Shown here in pieces: positions 9,184-18,323 of a stretch of DNA of 64,000 bases; position 1 is the first letter of the stretch, and each line of letters opens with the position of its first letter. The position numbers and the translations under genes are program-made. Location: NCBI RefSeq assembly GCF_030283205.1, contig NZ_JASNWF010000002.1, positions 496,001 to 560,000 of the forward strand, read 5' to 3'. The DNA comes from Actinomadura opuntiae (GTDB lineage Bacteria; Actinomycetota; Actinomycetes; Streptosporangiales; Streptosporangiaceae). The notes under the pieces are model-generated. The model did no database searches. It had not been told where the DNA came from and worked only from the letters and a program-made list of their open reading frames with translations.

Positions 9184-10014
9184 GTGGGCATGGTGATGGC
9201 CGTCAGCTTCACCCGTTACGGCCGGCTCTACTACCTCGATCCGGGCCCGCACAGCCCGAAGGTGGGCGACAGGGTCCTCGTCCCCACCGACGCGGGTCCG
9301 GAGGTCGCCGAGTGCGTGTGGGCGCCGCAGTGGGTGTCCGAGGACATCGGCGGCCTCCCCGAGTGCGCCGGCCCCGCCACCGACGAGCACCTCGCCCGCG
9401 ACGACGCGAACCGCCGCCGCCGCGCCGAGGGCCGCTCGATCGCCAAGCGCCTGATCCGCAAGCACGAGCTCCCGATGAAGGTCATCGGCGTCGACTACCT
9501 CGACGCCGACAACGTCTTCAAGATCTACTTCACGGCCCCGCACCGGGTCGACTTCCGCGCCCTGGTCCGCGACCTCGCCCGCAACATCAAGGCCCGCGTC
9601 GAGCTGCGCCAGGTCGGCCCCCGCGACGAGGCCCGCCTCCAGGGCGGCATCGGCCCCTGCGGCCGCGACCTGTGCTGCGCCACCTTCCTCAAGGACTTCG
9701 AGCCCGTCTCCGTCCGGATGGCGAAGGAGCAGGACCTCCCCGTCAACCCCCTGCGCATCGCCGGCGCCTGCGGCCGCCTCATGTGCTGCCTCAAGTACGA
9801 GCACCCCCTCTACATCGAGGCGCACGAGCGGATGCCGAAGCTCGGCGCCCGCGTCGACACCCCGCAAGGCCCCGGCCAGGTGGTGGGCCGCAACGTGCCG
9901 TCGGACAAGGTCACCGTCCGCCTCAACAGCGGCGGCCGCTGCGCCTGCCCGTCCGCCTCCGTCTGCTCCCCCCGCCAACAACACGACGCCCACTACAACC
10001 CCGCCTCCGACTGA
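9184..10014 (+). CDS. ricT: PSP1-domain protein, RicT (YaaT)-like
   Basis: 276 aa from GTG 9184, with GGAG at 9173-9176 and a seven-base spacer; the resulting start MGMVMAVSF fits this family. The PSP1 domain carries the conserved cysteine clusters GPCGRDLCCATF and GACGRLMCCLKYE, which in Bacillus RicT help hold iron-sulfur clusters of the RicAFT complex acting on RNA processing and development. KVIGVDYLDADNVFKIYFTAPHRVDFRALVRDLA is the typical central segment. Actinobacteria generally lack RicA and RicF, so the partner is unclear. In Bacillus the order is tmk...holB-yaaT; here the same genes are in order but other genes sit between holB and ricT. Confidence 0.88.
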   Translation: MGMVMAVSFTRYGRLYYLDPGPHSPKVGDRVLVPTDAGPEVAECVWAPQWVSEDIGGLPECAGPATDEHLARDDANRRRRAEGRSIAKRLIRKHELPMKVIGVDYLDADNVFKIYFTAPHRVDFRALVRDLARNIKARVELRQVGPRDEARLQGGIGPCGRDLCCATFLKDFEPVSVRMAKEQDLPVNPLRIAGACGRLMCCLKYEHPLYIEAHERMPKLGARVDTPQGPGQVVGRNVPSDKVTVRLNSGGRCACPSASVCSPRQQHDAHYNPASD

Positions 10015-10019
10015 CGGCG

Positions 10020-10052
10020 AGCGTCCGCCTCGGCGGGGCCGGGGCGGACGCT
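10020..10052. terminator. Hairpin between convergent ricT and MFS genes
   Basis: AGCGTCCGCC (10020-10029) pairs with GGCGGACGCT (10043-10052) with a 13-base loop. It fills most of the 48-bp space between the two converging stop codons and could end transcripts from either side. Confidence 0.65.
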
Positions 10053-10062
10053 GAGGATCGGG

Positions 10063-11493
10063 TCATGCGCGGGGCGGTTTCGGCAGGAGTTGGGTGAGGG
10101 CGGCGGTGGCGGCGCAGAAGCCGATGATCGGCAGCAGGCCCGCCTCGAAGGCGTCCGCGACGTCCGCCGGGAGCGGGTGGGCGCCGAGGACGTCGTAGAA
10201 GACGATCCCGACAAGCGCCACCCCGAGCGCGCCGCCGACCTGCTGGAAGGTCGACAGGACGCCCGCCGCCGACGCCGCGTGGCCCTCGGTGACACCGGCC
10301 AGCACCAGCGCCGACATCGGCGCGAGGACGAAGCCCATGCCCGCGCCGGCGAGGGCGAGGCCGGGGATCAGCCAGGCGACGCCGCCGTCCTGGGCGATGC
10401 CGCCGATCAGCAGCACGCAGCCGATCGCCTGGACGACCGCGCCGAGCGCGAGGACCTGCCGGCCGATCCGGGCGGCGACGGCGCCGGCGCGGGTCGAGGC
10501 GGCGAAGTAGCCGGCGCCGAGGGCGGTGAACAGCAGCCCCGACTCCAGGGCGCTCAGGCCGCGCCCCTGCTGCAGGTAGAGGGCCAGGTAGAGGAAGAAT
10601 GACGCCATCGCGAGCTGGTAGGCGAGCGCGATGCCGACGCCGACCGTGAACGCGCGCTGCCGGAACAGCGCCGGGGCGATCAGCGGGGCGCCGCCGCGCC
10701 GCTGCCACAGCGCGAACGCGGCGAGCAGGACGGCCGAGCCGGCGAACGAGACCCATGTCCACTCCGGCCAGCCGAGCCGGCGCCCCTCGATCAGCGGCAG
10801 GACGAGCGCGACCAGGCCGAGCGTGACCAGCGCGGTCCCGGCCAGGTCGAGCCGGGTGCCGCGGGCGGCGGGGGTCGCCGGGACGGTCCGGCGGACGAGC
10901 GCGACGGTGGCGACGCCGATCGGGACGTTGATCAGGAAGATGCTCCGCCAGCCGCTGCCGAGGACGTCCGCCTGGATCAGCGCGCCGCCGATGAGCTGCC
11001 CGAACACGCCGCCGAAGCCCATCGTCAGGCCGTAGGCGGTGAACGCCCGGACGCGCGCCGCGCCGTCGAACGCGCCGTTGATGATGCCGAGCACCTGCGG
11101 CATCAGCAGCGCCGCCGCGACACCCTGCGCGACGCGGGCGGCGATCAGCGCGCCGGCCGTCGGGGCCAGCCCGCAGGCGAGGGACGCGACGGTGAACGCG
11201 GCGAGCCCGATCGCGTACATCCGGCGGCGTCCGGCCAGGTCGCCGAGCCGCCCGCCGGTGATCAGCCCGCCGCCGAGCGCGAGCCCGAACCCGGCGACCA
11301 CCCACTGCGTGGCGGCGGCCCCGGCGTGCAGGTCGCCCTGGATGTCCGGGATCGCGACGTTGACGATGAAGAAGTCGAGCGTGGTGATGAAGATTCCGAC
11401 GAGCAGGACGAGCAGGCCGCCGGCCGGCGCGGTGTGCGCCGGCGCGGCGTCCTGCGGCCGCCTGCCCGCTCGCGGTGTCGCGGTCGTTGACAA
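10063..11493 (-). CDS. MFS drug-exporter-like transporter (DHA2, 14-helix type)
   Basis: 476 aa from TTG at 11493, chosen because GGGGAG lies five bases upstream on this strand. The protein has about 14 hydrophobic helices. Motif A is GGRLGDLAGRRRMY between helices 2 and 3; helix 1 contains TLDFFIVNVAIPDI, the DHA2 signature region, and motif C-like GFGGVFGQLIGG follows. Such proteins export drugs or metabolites with proton antiport. It is the third gene of a minus-strand set after the ferredoxin reductase and desaturase, 106 bp behind the desaturase, so it may be co-expressed with lipid desaturation, or simply be adjacent. The leader GGGGAG-CACCC-TTG is nearly identical to that of the reductase gene. 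Confidence 0.88.
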   Translation of the reverse strand: MSTTATPRAGRRPQDAAPAHTAPAGGLLVLLVGIFITTLDFFIVNVAIPDIQGDLHAGAAATQWVVAGFGLALGGGLITGGRLGDLAGRRRMYAIGLAAFTVASLACGLAPTAGALIAARVAQGVAAALLMPQVLGIINGAFDGAARVRAFTAYGLTMGFGGVFGQLIGGALIQADVLGSGWRSIFLINVPIGVATVALVRRTVPATPAARGTRLDLAGTALVTLGLVALVLPLIEGRRLGWPEWTWVSFAGSAVLLAAFALWQRRGGAPLIAPALFRQRAFTVGVGIALAYQLAMASFFLYLALYLQQGRGLSALESGLLFTALGAGYFAASTRAGAVAARIGRQVLALGAVVQAIGCVLLIGGIAQDGGVAWLIPGLALAGAGMGFVLAPMSALVLAGVTEGHAASAAGVLSTFQQVGGALGVALVGIVFYDVLGAHPLPADVADAFEAGLLPIIGFCAATAALTQLLPKPPRA

Positions 11494-11599
11494 GGGTGCT
11501 CCCCGGGTCGTTCGTCGTGGTGTGCACCCTGACGATCTCCCGCGGGCGGTCACCGGGTCGATGACGCGGGAGGTAATGCGACGCGCGAGGCGGGCGGGG

Positions 11600-12712
11600 T
11601 CAGGCGGCGACGGGCTCGCGGGTCGCGGGCTCGGGCTCCGGCTTCGGCGCCCCGCCCGGCAGCGCGTACCGGAAGATCTTCTTCCAGGTGCTCGTGACCT
11701 GCTTCGACAGCGAGCCGGTGTGGTACGGCAGGCCGTAGCGGGCGCACAGGTCGCGGATGCGCGGGGCGATCTCGGCGTACCGGTTGCTCGGCAGGTCCGG
11801 GAACAGGTGGTGCTCGACCTGGTGGCTGAGGTTGCCGGTCATCAGGTGGAACAGCGGGCCGCCGGTGATGTTCGCCGAGCCGAGCAGCTGCCGGACGTAC
11901 CACTCGCCCTTCGTCTCGTCCTCGAGCGGGTAGTCCTCCTCGAACACGTCGATGTCGCCGGGGAAGTGCCCGCAGAAGATGATCGTGTGCGCCCAGACGT
12001 TGCGGACCACGTTGGCGGTGAAGTTCGCGGCCAGGGTGGTCGCGAACTGCGGGCCGCTGAGCAGCGGGAACGCCAGGTAGTCCTTGCCCCACTGGCGGCG
12101 GATCTTGCGGCCGATGGCGCGCAGCTTCGCCTTCGTCGCCTCCTCGTCGTGGGTGCCCTGCCGGATCCTGTCGATCTCCAGGTCGTGCAGCGCGACGCCG
12201 TACTCGAAGAACATCGCCAGCAGCGCGTTGTAGACCGGCTGCGGCACGTTCCCCCAGCTCCACGGCTGCTCCGGCGCGACGCGCAGGATGCCGTAGCCGA
12301 CGTCGTTGTCCTTGCCGAGGACGTTGGTGAAGGTGTGGTGGACGAAGTTGTGCGAGTGCTTCCACTGCTCGGCGGGGGAGACGTTGTCCCACTCCCAGGT
12401 CGTCGAGTGGATCTTCGGGTCGCGCATCCAGTCCCACTGGCCGTGCATGACGTTGTGCCCGATCTCCATGTTCTCCAGGATCTTCGCGACGGCGAGGGTC
12501 GCGGTCCCGGCGAGCCAGGCGGGCGGCAGCGCGGACGCCATCAGCATCGCGCGGCCGCCGATCTCCAGGCCGCGCTGCCAGCGGATCACCTTGTGGATGT
12601 AGTCCGCGTCGCGCTCGCCGAGGTCGGCGGTGATCTCGTCGCGGAGCGCGTCGAGCTCGCGGGCGATCGCGGCGTAGTCGGCGGGGGTGAGATGGTCGGT
12701 CGGTGCGGGCAT
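11600..12712 (-). CDS. Membrane fatty-acid desaturase, DesA3-like
   Basis: 370 aa. Three histidine boxes that bind the di-iron centre are complete: HNVMH (86-90), HSHNFVHH (119-126) and HQVEHH (297-302). Hydrophobic segments lie between boxes 1 and 2 and around residues 225-250. It inserts a double bond into acyl chains using O2 and electrons from a ferredoxin-type reductase. The reductase gene ends just 12 bases upstream, the same pairing as Mycobacterium tuberculosis Rv3230c-Rv3229c (DesA3), which makes oleoyl-CoA from stearoyl-CoA. Control probably comes from the palindrome at 13974-13995 before the reductase. The length is close to the usual ~370-430 aa. Confidence 0.92.
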   Translation of the reverse strand: MPAPTDHLTPADYAAIARELDALRDEITADLGERDADYIHKVIRWQRGLEIGGRAMLMASALPPAWLAGTATLAVAKILENMEIGHNVMHGQWDWMRDPKIHSTTWEWDNVSPAEQWKHSHNFVHHTFTNVLGKDNDVGYGILRVAPEQPWSWGNVPQPVYNALLAMFFEYGVALHDLEIDRIRQGTHDEEATKAKLRAIGRKIRRQWGKDYLAFPLLSGPQFATTLAANFTANVVRNVWAHTIIFCGHFPGDIDVFEEDYPLEDETKGEWYVRQLLGSANITGGPLFHLMTGNLSHQVEHHLFPDLPSNRYAEIAPRIRDLCARYGLPYHTGSLSKQVTSTWKKIFRYALPGGAPKPEPEPATREPVAA

Positions 12713-12724
12713 CGTCGGTCCCTT

Positions 12725-13933
12725 TCAGAGTTCGATGTCGACGGGGCCGGCGGCGGCCGAGACGCAGGTCTGCACGATCTGGCCCTCCTCGCCGTGCACC
12801 TCGCCGGTGCGCAGGTCGCGGACGCGGCCGGAGCGGAGGCGGCCGACGCAGCTGTAGCAGATGCCCATCCGGCAGCCGCTCGGCAGCAGCGCGCCGGCGC
12901 GCTCGCCGGCGTCCAGAAGCGGGGTGCTTCCGTCGGCGTCGGTCTCGATGCCGCTCTCGGTGAAGCAGACGCGTCCGCCTTCGCCGCCCGTCCCCGCGGC
13001 CAGCACGGGACGGAATCGCTCGACGCGGAGCCGGTCCTCTATCCCGGCGGCGCGCCAGTGCTCGGTCAGGTCGTCGAGCATTCCGGACGGACCGCAGGCC
13101 CAGGTGTCGCGTTCCGCCCAGTCCGGGCAGAGCGCGGCGAGGTCGGAGGGGGTGAGGCGGCCGTCGGTGGACGTGTGCCGCTCGTGCAGGCGTATCCCGG
13201 TCATCTGCCGCAGTTCGGCGCCGAAGATGACGTCGCCGGCGTGCCGGTCGGAGTGGACGAGCGTGATGTCGGGCGCTGCGTCGCTGTCGGGCGCTGCGTC
13301 GCTGTCGGGCGCTGCGTCGCTGTCGGGCGCGGCGCCGGTGTCGGGCACGGCCTCGGTGTCGGCGAGGTGCCGGAGCATGGCCATGACCGGGGTGATCCCG
13401 CTGCCCGCGGTGACGAACAGCAGCCTGGACGGCACCGGCGACGGCAGCGTGAAGTCGCCGTCCGCCTCGCCCAGCCGGACGATCGCGCCCGGACGGATGT
13501 CGTTGACGAGGTGCGCGGACACGAAGCCGTCCGGCGCCGCCTTGACCGTGATCGTGATCCGGCCGTCCGGGCGGGGCGGGGACGACAGCGAGAACGTGCG
13601 CCAGTGACGCACGCCGTCGACGTCCACGCCGATCTTCACCCACTGGCCGGCGCGGTGGCCGCGCCAGGCCGTCCCGGGCCTGATCACGAGGGTCGCCGCG
13701 CCGGGCGCCTCGTGCCGTACCGCCTCGACGCGTCCGCGCGGCTCGGCGGTGGACCACAGGGGGTTGACCAGGCCGAGGTAGTCCTCGGGCAGGAGCGGTG
13801 TCGTCAGCATGCGGGCGGCCCGCGCGAGCCGGCGGACCGGCCCCGGGCCGACCGGCCTGGAGCGGAGCGGGCCGGAGCGGTCCGGCCTGGAGCGGTCCGG
13901 CCGCCGCGCGGCGGCCGGGAGTGCAGAAGTCAA
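12725..13933 (-). CDS. Ferredoxin reductase with C-terminal [2Fe-2S] ferredoxin domain (electron donor for desaturase)
   Basis: 402 aa from TTG 13933, with GGGGAGG five bases upstream. After a Pro/Arg-rich N-terminus the FAD domain has WRTFSLSSPP (flavin-binding RxxS type) and the NAD(P) domain begins with FVTAGSGITPVMAML. The C-terminal ferredoxin domain has cysteines in GCRMGICYSCVG and VQTC, giving the four cluster ligands. It transfers electrons from NAD(P)H through FAD and the cluster to the desaturase encoded 12 bases downstream, as Rv3230c does for DesA3. A loop of the nucleotide-binding domain (~residues 191-221) is expanded by a DSDAAP repeat encoded by an 18-bp DNA repeat (13271-13360), unusual for this family. 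Confidence 0.9.
   Translation of the reverse strand: MTSALPAAARRPDRSRPDRSGPLRSRPVGPGPVRRLARAARMLTTPLLPEDYLGLVNPLWSTAEPRGRVEAVRHEAPGAATLVIRPGTAWRGHRAGQWVKIGVDVDGVRHWRTFSLSSPPRPDGRITITVKAAPDGFVSAHLVNDIRPGAIVRLGEADGDFTLPSPVPSRLLFVTAGSGITPVMAMLRHLADTEAVPDTGAAPDSDAAPDSDAAPDSDAAPDITLVHSDRHAGDVIFGAELRQMTGIRLHERHTSTDGRLTPSDLAALCPDWAERDTWACGPSGMLDDLTEHWRAAGIEDRLRVERFRPVLAAGTGGEGGRVCFTESGIETDADGSTPLLDAGERAGALLPSGCRMGICYSCVGRLRSGRVRDLRTGEVHGEEGQIVQTCVSAAAGPVDIEL
13271..13360 (-). repeat. 18-bp tandem repeat inside the ferredoxin reductase gene
   Basis: Three identical 18-bp copies (GGGCGCTGCGTCGCTGTC on the plus strand) at 13271-13324 are followed by two degenerate copies to 13360. Each copy adds six residues (DSDAAP) without shifting the frame, so copy number can change harmlessly. 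The insert falls in a surface loop just after the nucleotide-binding segment. Confidence 0.9.
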
Positions 13934-13973
13934 GGGTGCCTCCCCGTCGGCGCTCTGCCATACGCTTCAGTAA

Positions 13974-13995
13974 CCTACGGTTACGTAGCCGTAGG
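13974..13995. promoter_or_regulatory. Near-perfect 22-bp palindrome upstream of the reductase-desaturase operon
   Basis: The arms CCTACGG (13974-13980) and CCGTAGG (13989-13995) flank TTACGTAG; 20 of 22 positions are symmetric. It lies 40 bp before the TTG start of the reductase, a good place for a TetR-type repressor of lipid desaturation. No regulator gene is adjacent, so the binding protein would be encoded elsewhere. Confidence 0.65.
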
Positions 13996-14006
13996 GAAGG
14001 AGCAAG

Positions 14007-14065
14007 GCCTGTCGGGCAAAAGCGACAGGCATCACACCATCGCACGATGGTCCATCCGATGGTGT
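14007..14065. terminator. Two adjacent hairpins downstream of the DUF427 gene
   Basis: GCCTGTCG (14007-14014) pairs with CGACAGGC (14023-14030), and ACACCATCG (14034-14042) pairs with CGATGGTGT (14057-14065). They lie 80-140 bases past the DUF427 stop codon on the minus strand and upstream of the reductase promoter, so they may end DUF427 transcription. No T-run is present. Confidence 0.45.
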
Positions 14066-14145
14066 AATGCCTGGTGACAAGGTTCGGCGCCGATATTTGG
14101 GTTGGGCGCTAGCTCTCCTCGCTCAGCTGACGAGACCGTCCGGCC

Positions 14146-14898
14146 TCAGAAACGCGACTTCGGACGCTCCTGCAGCACCCCGTCGACGTAGATGTCGACC
14201 TTCTCGTTGTAGAAGCAGACCAGGCCGGCCACCTTGCGGGACTCCTCCAGCGGTGTCCGGTATCCCCAGGCCAGATCCTCGTGAACCTTGCCGCCGGCCC
14301 GCACCGACCAGTACTCCGCCGTGCCCTTGTAAGGGCAGTGGGTGGCGGTGTCGGTGTGCTCCAGCAAATCCATCCGGACGTGCGTCTTCGGCAGGTAGTA
14401 CCGCACCGGAAGACCGGTCTCGAACAGCAACCTGGGGCTGGACGACTCCGCCACCGTCACACCGTCCACCTCCACGCGCACGTGCCGCGAACTCGCCAGC
14501 ACGTCGACGCGCGTGTACGGGTTGCGCGGATGGACGAACACCTCCTCGTCCTCCTCGAACCAGGCGTCCATCGCGTCCCACGCCAGCCGGACGAGCCCGC
14601 GCAGCTCCTCGACCGGCGACTCGGCATAGCGGAGCGCCGCGCCCGGGGCCTCCGCGCCGTCCACCTTCACCGTGAACGCCGTCGCGTCGCCCCGGCTCGG
14701 CGAGTGCTCGCCCGGACCGTCCTCGACGAGCTCGGCACGCACGTCCGCCACAGGGATGTAGTAGGTCGGGTAGTAAGGGATCTCCCAGACGAGATACGGG
14801 GTCGTCGTGTCGGCGACCAGGTGCCCGCCGAGGTACGCCCTGACGCGCTTGCCGCCCTGCTCGATGCGGACGCGGGTCCGCTCCTTCGGTGCACTCAT
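14146..14898 (-). CDS. Double DUF427-domain protein
   Basis: 250 aa from ATG 14898. Two copies of the DUF427 fold are present. The first (residues ~8-110) has GGHLVADTTTPYLVWE and YYIPVADVR. The second (~130-245) has VDGVTVAESSSPRLLFETGLPVRYYLPKTHV followed by HCPYKGTAEYWSV, the typical CPYKG-x-A motif of the family. The first copy lacks CPYKG. DUF427 proteins are small beta-barrel cytoplasmic proteins with no agreed enzyme activity. It is a single gene between the desaturase operon and a divergent export operon, 184 bp away from the adaptor start. An upstream ATG extension exists but has a poor, low-complexity N-terminus. Confidence 0.82.
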   Translation of the reverse strand: MSAPKERTRVRIEQGGKRVRAYLGGHLVADTTTPYLVWEIPYYPTYYIPVADVRAELVEDGPGEHSPSRGDATAFTVKVDGAEAPGAALRYAESPVEELRGLVRLAWDAMDAWFEEDEEVFVHPRNPYTRVDVLASSRHVRVEVDGVTVAESSSPRLLFETGLPVRYYLPKTHVRMDLLEHTDTATHCPYKGTAEYWSVRAGGKVHEDLAWGYRTPLEESRKVAGLVCFYNEKVDIYVDGVLQERPKSRF

Positions 14899-15082
14899 GA
14901 CCGCACCAACCTGCCCGGCGGCAGGCCTATTTCGTCTTCTCGCGGCCACGTTCCGACGCCCCTGGACGCCGACCCCTGTACCTGCCCACACGAGCCCGTC
15001 CAGTCACACCCGTCCCGGCTCTCTCATCCAATTCTCATATTCGCCTCACCTCAGCCCCATGCGCGGCCAAGAGCCTTCTCGC

Positions 15083-16305
<1,223 letters not shown>

Positions 16306-16309
<4 letters not shown>

Positions 16310-17049
16310 TCCCGAAGCCAGTCCTCAGCATCCGCGAGGTGAGCAAAACCTACGGGCAAGGTGATACCGCGGTGCACGCGCTGCGCGGCGTCTCCCTCAC
16401 CGTCGACCCCGGCGACTACGTCGCGATCATGGGAGCGTCCGGCTCCGGCAAGTCCACCCTGATGAACATCATCGGCTGCCTCGACGTGCCGACCTCCGGC
16501 CGCTACCTCCTCGACGGCATCGACGTCGGCTCCCTCGACGAGCGCCGCCTCGCCATCCTGCGCAACCGCCGCATCGGGTTCATCTTCCAGTCCTTCAACC
16601 TCATCCCCCGGATGACCGCCCAGGCCAACGTCGAACTCCCGCTCGCCTACGGCGGCGTCAAAGGCCCCGAACGCCGCCGCCGCGCCCTCGCCGCCCTCCG
16701 CGAGGTCGGCCTCGCCGACCGTACCCGGCACGAGCCCAACGAGCTGTCGGGCGGCCAGCAGCAGCGCGTCGCCGTCGCCCGCGCCCTCGTCACCGCCCCC
16801 ACCCTGCTGCTCGCCGACGAACCGACCGGCGCCCTCGACAGCGGCTCCACCGCCGACGTGCTCGCGGTGTTCGACCGGCTCAGCCTCGCCCGCCGCACCA
16901 TCGTCGTCATCACCCACGAGGGCGACGTCGCCGCGCACGCCAAGCGCGTCGTCCGGCTCGTCGACGGCCGCGTCGTCGAGGACGTCCGCCGCGCGCCCGT
17001 CGACGGCCCGCCGCCCGCCGCGGCCTGGACCACGGAGGGCGCCCGGTGA
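16306..17049 (+). CDS. ABC transporter ATP-binding protein (MacB/LolD type)
   Basis: 247 aa from GTG 16306, overlapping the adaptor stop. All nucleotide-binding motifs are present: Walker A GASGSGKST, Q-loop FIFQSFNLIP, signature LSGGQQQRVAVARAL, Walker B LLLADEPTGALD, and H-loop VVITHEGDVA. The sequence after Walker A (LMNIIGCLDVPTSG) is typical of the MacB/LolD/FtsE class. It powers the permease whose gene overlaps its stop by four bases (17046). The set exports or extracts something at the cell surface; the cargo is not revealed by sequence. Confidence 0.95.
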
Positions 17050-18323
17050 GCCCCCTGGAGATCCTGCGGTTCGCGCTGCGCGGCCTGTCGGCGAACAAGC
17101 TGCGCAGCTCGCTCACCACCCTCGGCATCCTCATCGGCGTCGGCGCCGTCATCCTGCTCGTCGCCGTCGGCAACGGCTCGTCCGAGCAGATCAAGAAGAG
17201 CATCCAGCGGCTCGGCGCCGACTCCCTCACCGTCACCAAGACCACCACGGGCGGCGGCGGACGCGGCGGCTTCGGCGGCCCGTTCGGCGGCTCCGGCTCG
17301 CAGACCGGCCAGAGTTCCGGCCCCCGCACCCAGGCCCACGACCTCACCGCCCAGGACGCCGCGGCCCTCGCCGACGCGTCCGACGCCCCGTCCGTGAGGA
17401 GCGCCTCCCCGGTCGTGACCAGCCAGTCCGTCACCGCCGGCTACGAGGGCACCAGCGCCACCATCGACCAGTTCGTCGGCACCACCCCGACCTACTTCGC
17501 CGCGGCCAACAAGACCCTCGCCGCCGGCACCGCCTTCACCGCCGCCGACGTCACCGCCGCGAACAAGACCGTCGTCCTCGGCAGCACCACCGCCTCCGAC
17601 CTGTTCGGACGCGTCAGCCCGATCGGCAGGAAGATCGACGTCGGCGGCATCCGGTTCACCGTCGTCGGCGTCCTCAAGGCGACCGGCTCGTCCTCCTCCA
17701 GCTTCTCCGACCCCGACAGCATCGCGATCGCGCCGCTGCCCGCCGTCCAGGAGTCCCTCACCGGCTACGGCGCCCTCGACCAGATCATCGTCCAGGCCAA
17801 GGACTCGGGCGCCGTCGACGCCGCGCAGGCCGAGATCACCGACATCCTCGGCCAGCGGCACGACACCGCCGCCTCCGGCACCGCGGACTTCACCGTCTCC
17901 AGCCAGGCCAGCGTCCAGTCGGCGGTCTCGGAGTCGAACCGGACCTTCACCGTCCTGCTCGGCGCCGTCGCCGCGATCAGCCTGCTCGTCGGCGGCATCG
18001 GCATCACCAACATCATGCTGGTCACCGTCACCGAGCGGACCCGCGAGATCGGCATCCGCAAGGCCATCGGCGCCCCCCGCGGCGCCATCCTCGGCCAGTT
18101 CATCGCCGAGGCCACCGTCCTGTCCCTCATCGGCGGCGTCCTCGGCGGCGTCGCCGGCGTCGTCGGCAGCCTCTTCACGATCGTCGGCGTCAAACCCGTC
18201 CTGGTCCCGTCGTCGATCGTCCTGGCCCTGGCCGTCTCCGTGGCGATCGGCCTGTTCTTCGGCAGCTACCCCGCCAATCGAGCTGCCAAGCTCCGCCCAA
18301 TAGAAGCCCTCCGCCATGAGTAA
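17046..18323 (+). CDS. ABC transporter permease (MacB type, FtsX-like domains)
   Basis: 425 aa from GTG 17046. The layout is that of MacB-type permeases: helix 1 (~residues 22-45, LTTLGILIGVGAVILLVAV), a ~230-residue extracytoplasmic domain, and three C-terminal helices (~residues 295-320, 345-375, 385-410) with the conserved TVTERTREIGIRKAIGAPRGAILGQF between the first two. The outside domain has a Gly-rich insert (GGGGRGGFGGPFGGSGS) just after helix 1, echoing the Gly-rich tails of the other proteins in this operon. It couples ATP hydrolysis to shape change of the outer domain. Its stop overlaps the next start by eight bases. Confidence 0.93.
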   Translation: MSPLEILRFALRGLSANKLRSSLTTLGILIGVGAVILLVAVGNGSSEQIKKSIQRLGADSLTVTKTTTGGGGRGGFGGPFGGSGSQTGQSSGPRTQAHDLTAQDAAALADASDAPSVRSASPVVTSQSVTAGYEGTSATIDQFVGTTPTYFAAANKTLAAGTAFTAADVTAANKTVVLGSTTASDLFGRVSPIGRKIDVGGIRFTVVGVLKATGSSSSSFSDPDSIAIAPLPAVQESLTGYGALDQIIVQAKDSGAVDAAQAEITDILGQRHDTAASGTADFTVSSQASVQSAVSESNRTFTVLLGAVAAISLLVGGIGITNIMLVTVTERTREIGIRKAIGAPRGAILGQFIAEATVLSLIGGVLGGVAGVVGSLFTIVGVKPVLVPSSIVLALAVSVAIGLFFGSYPANRAAKLRPIEALRHE

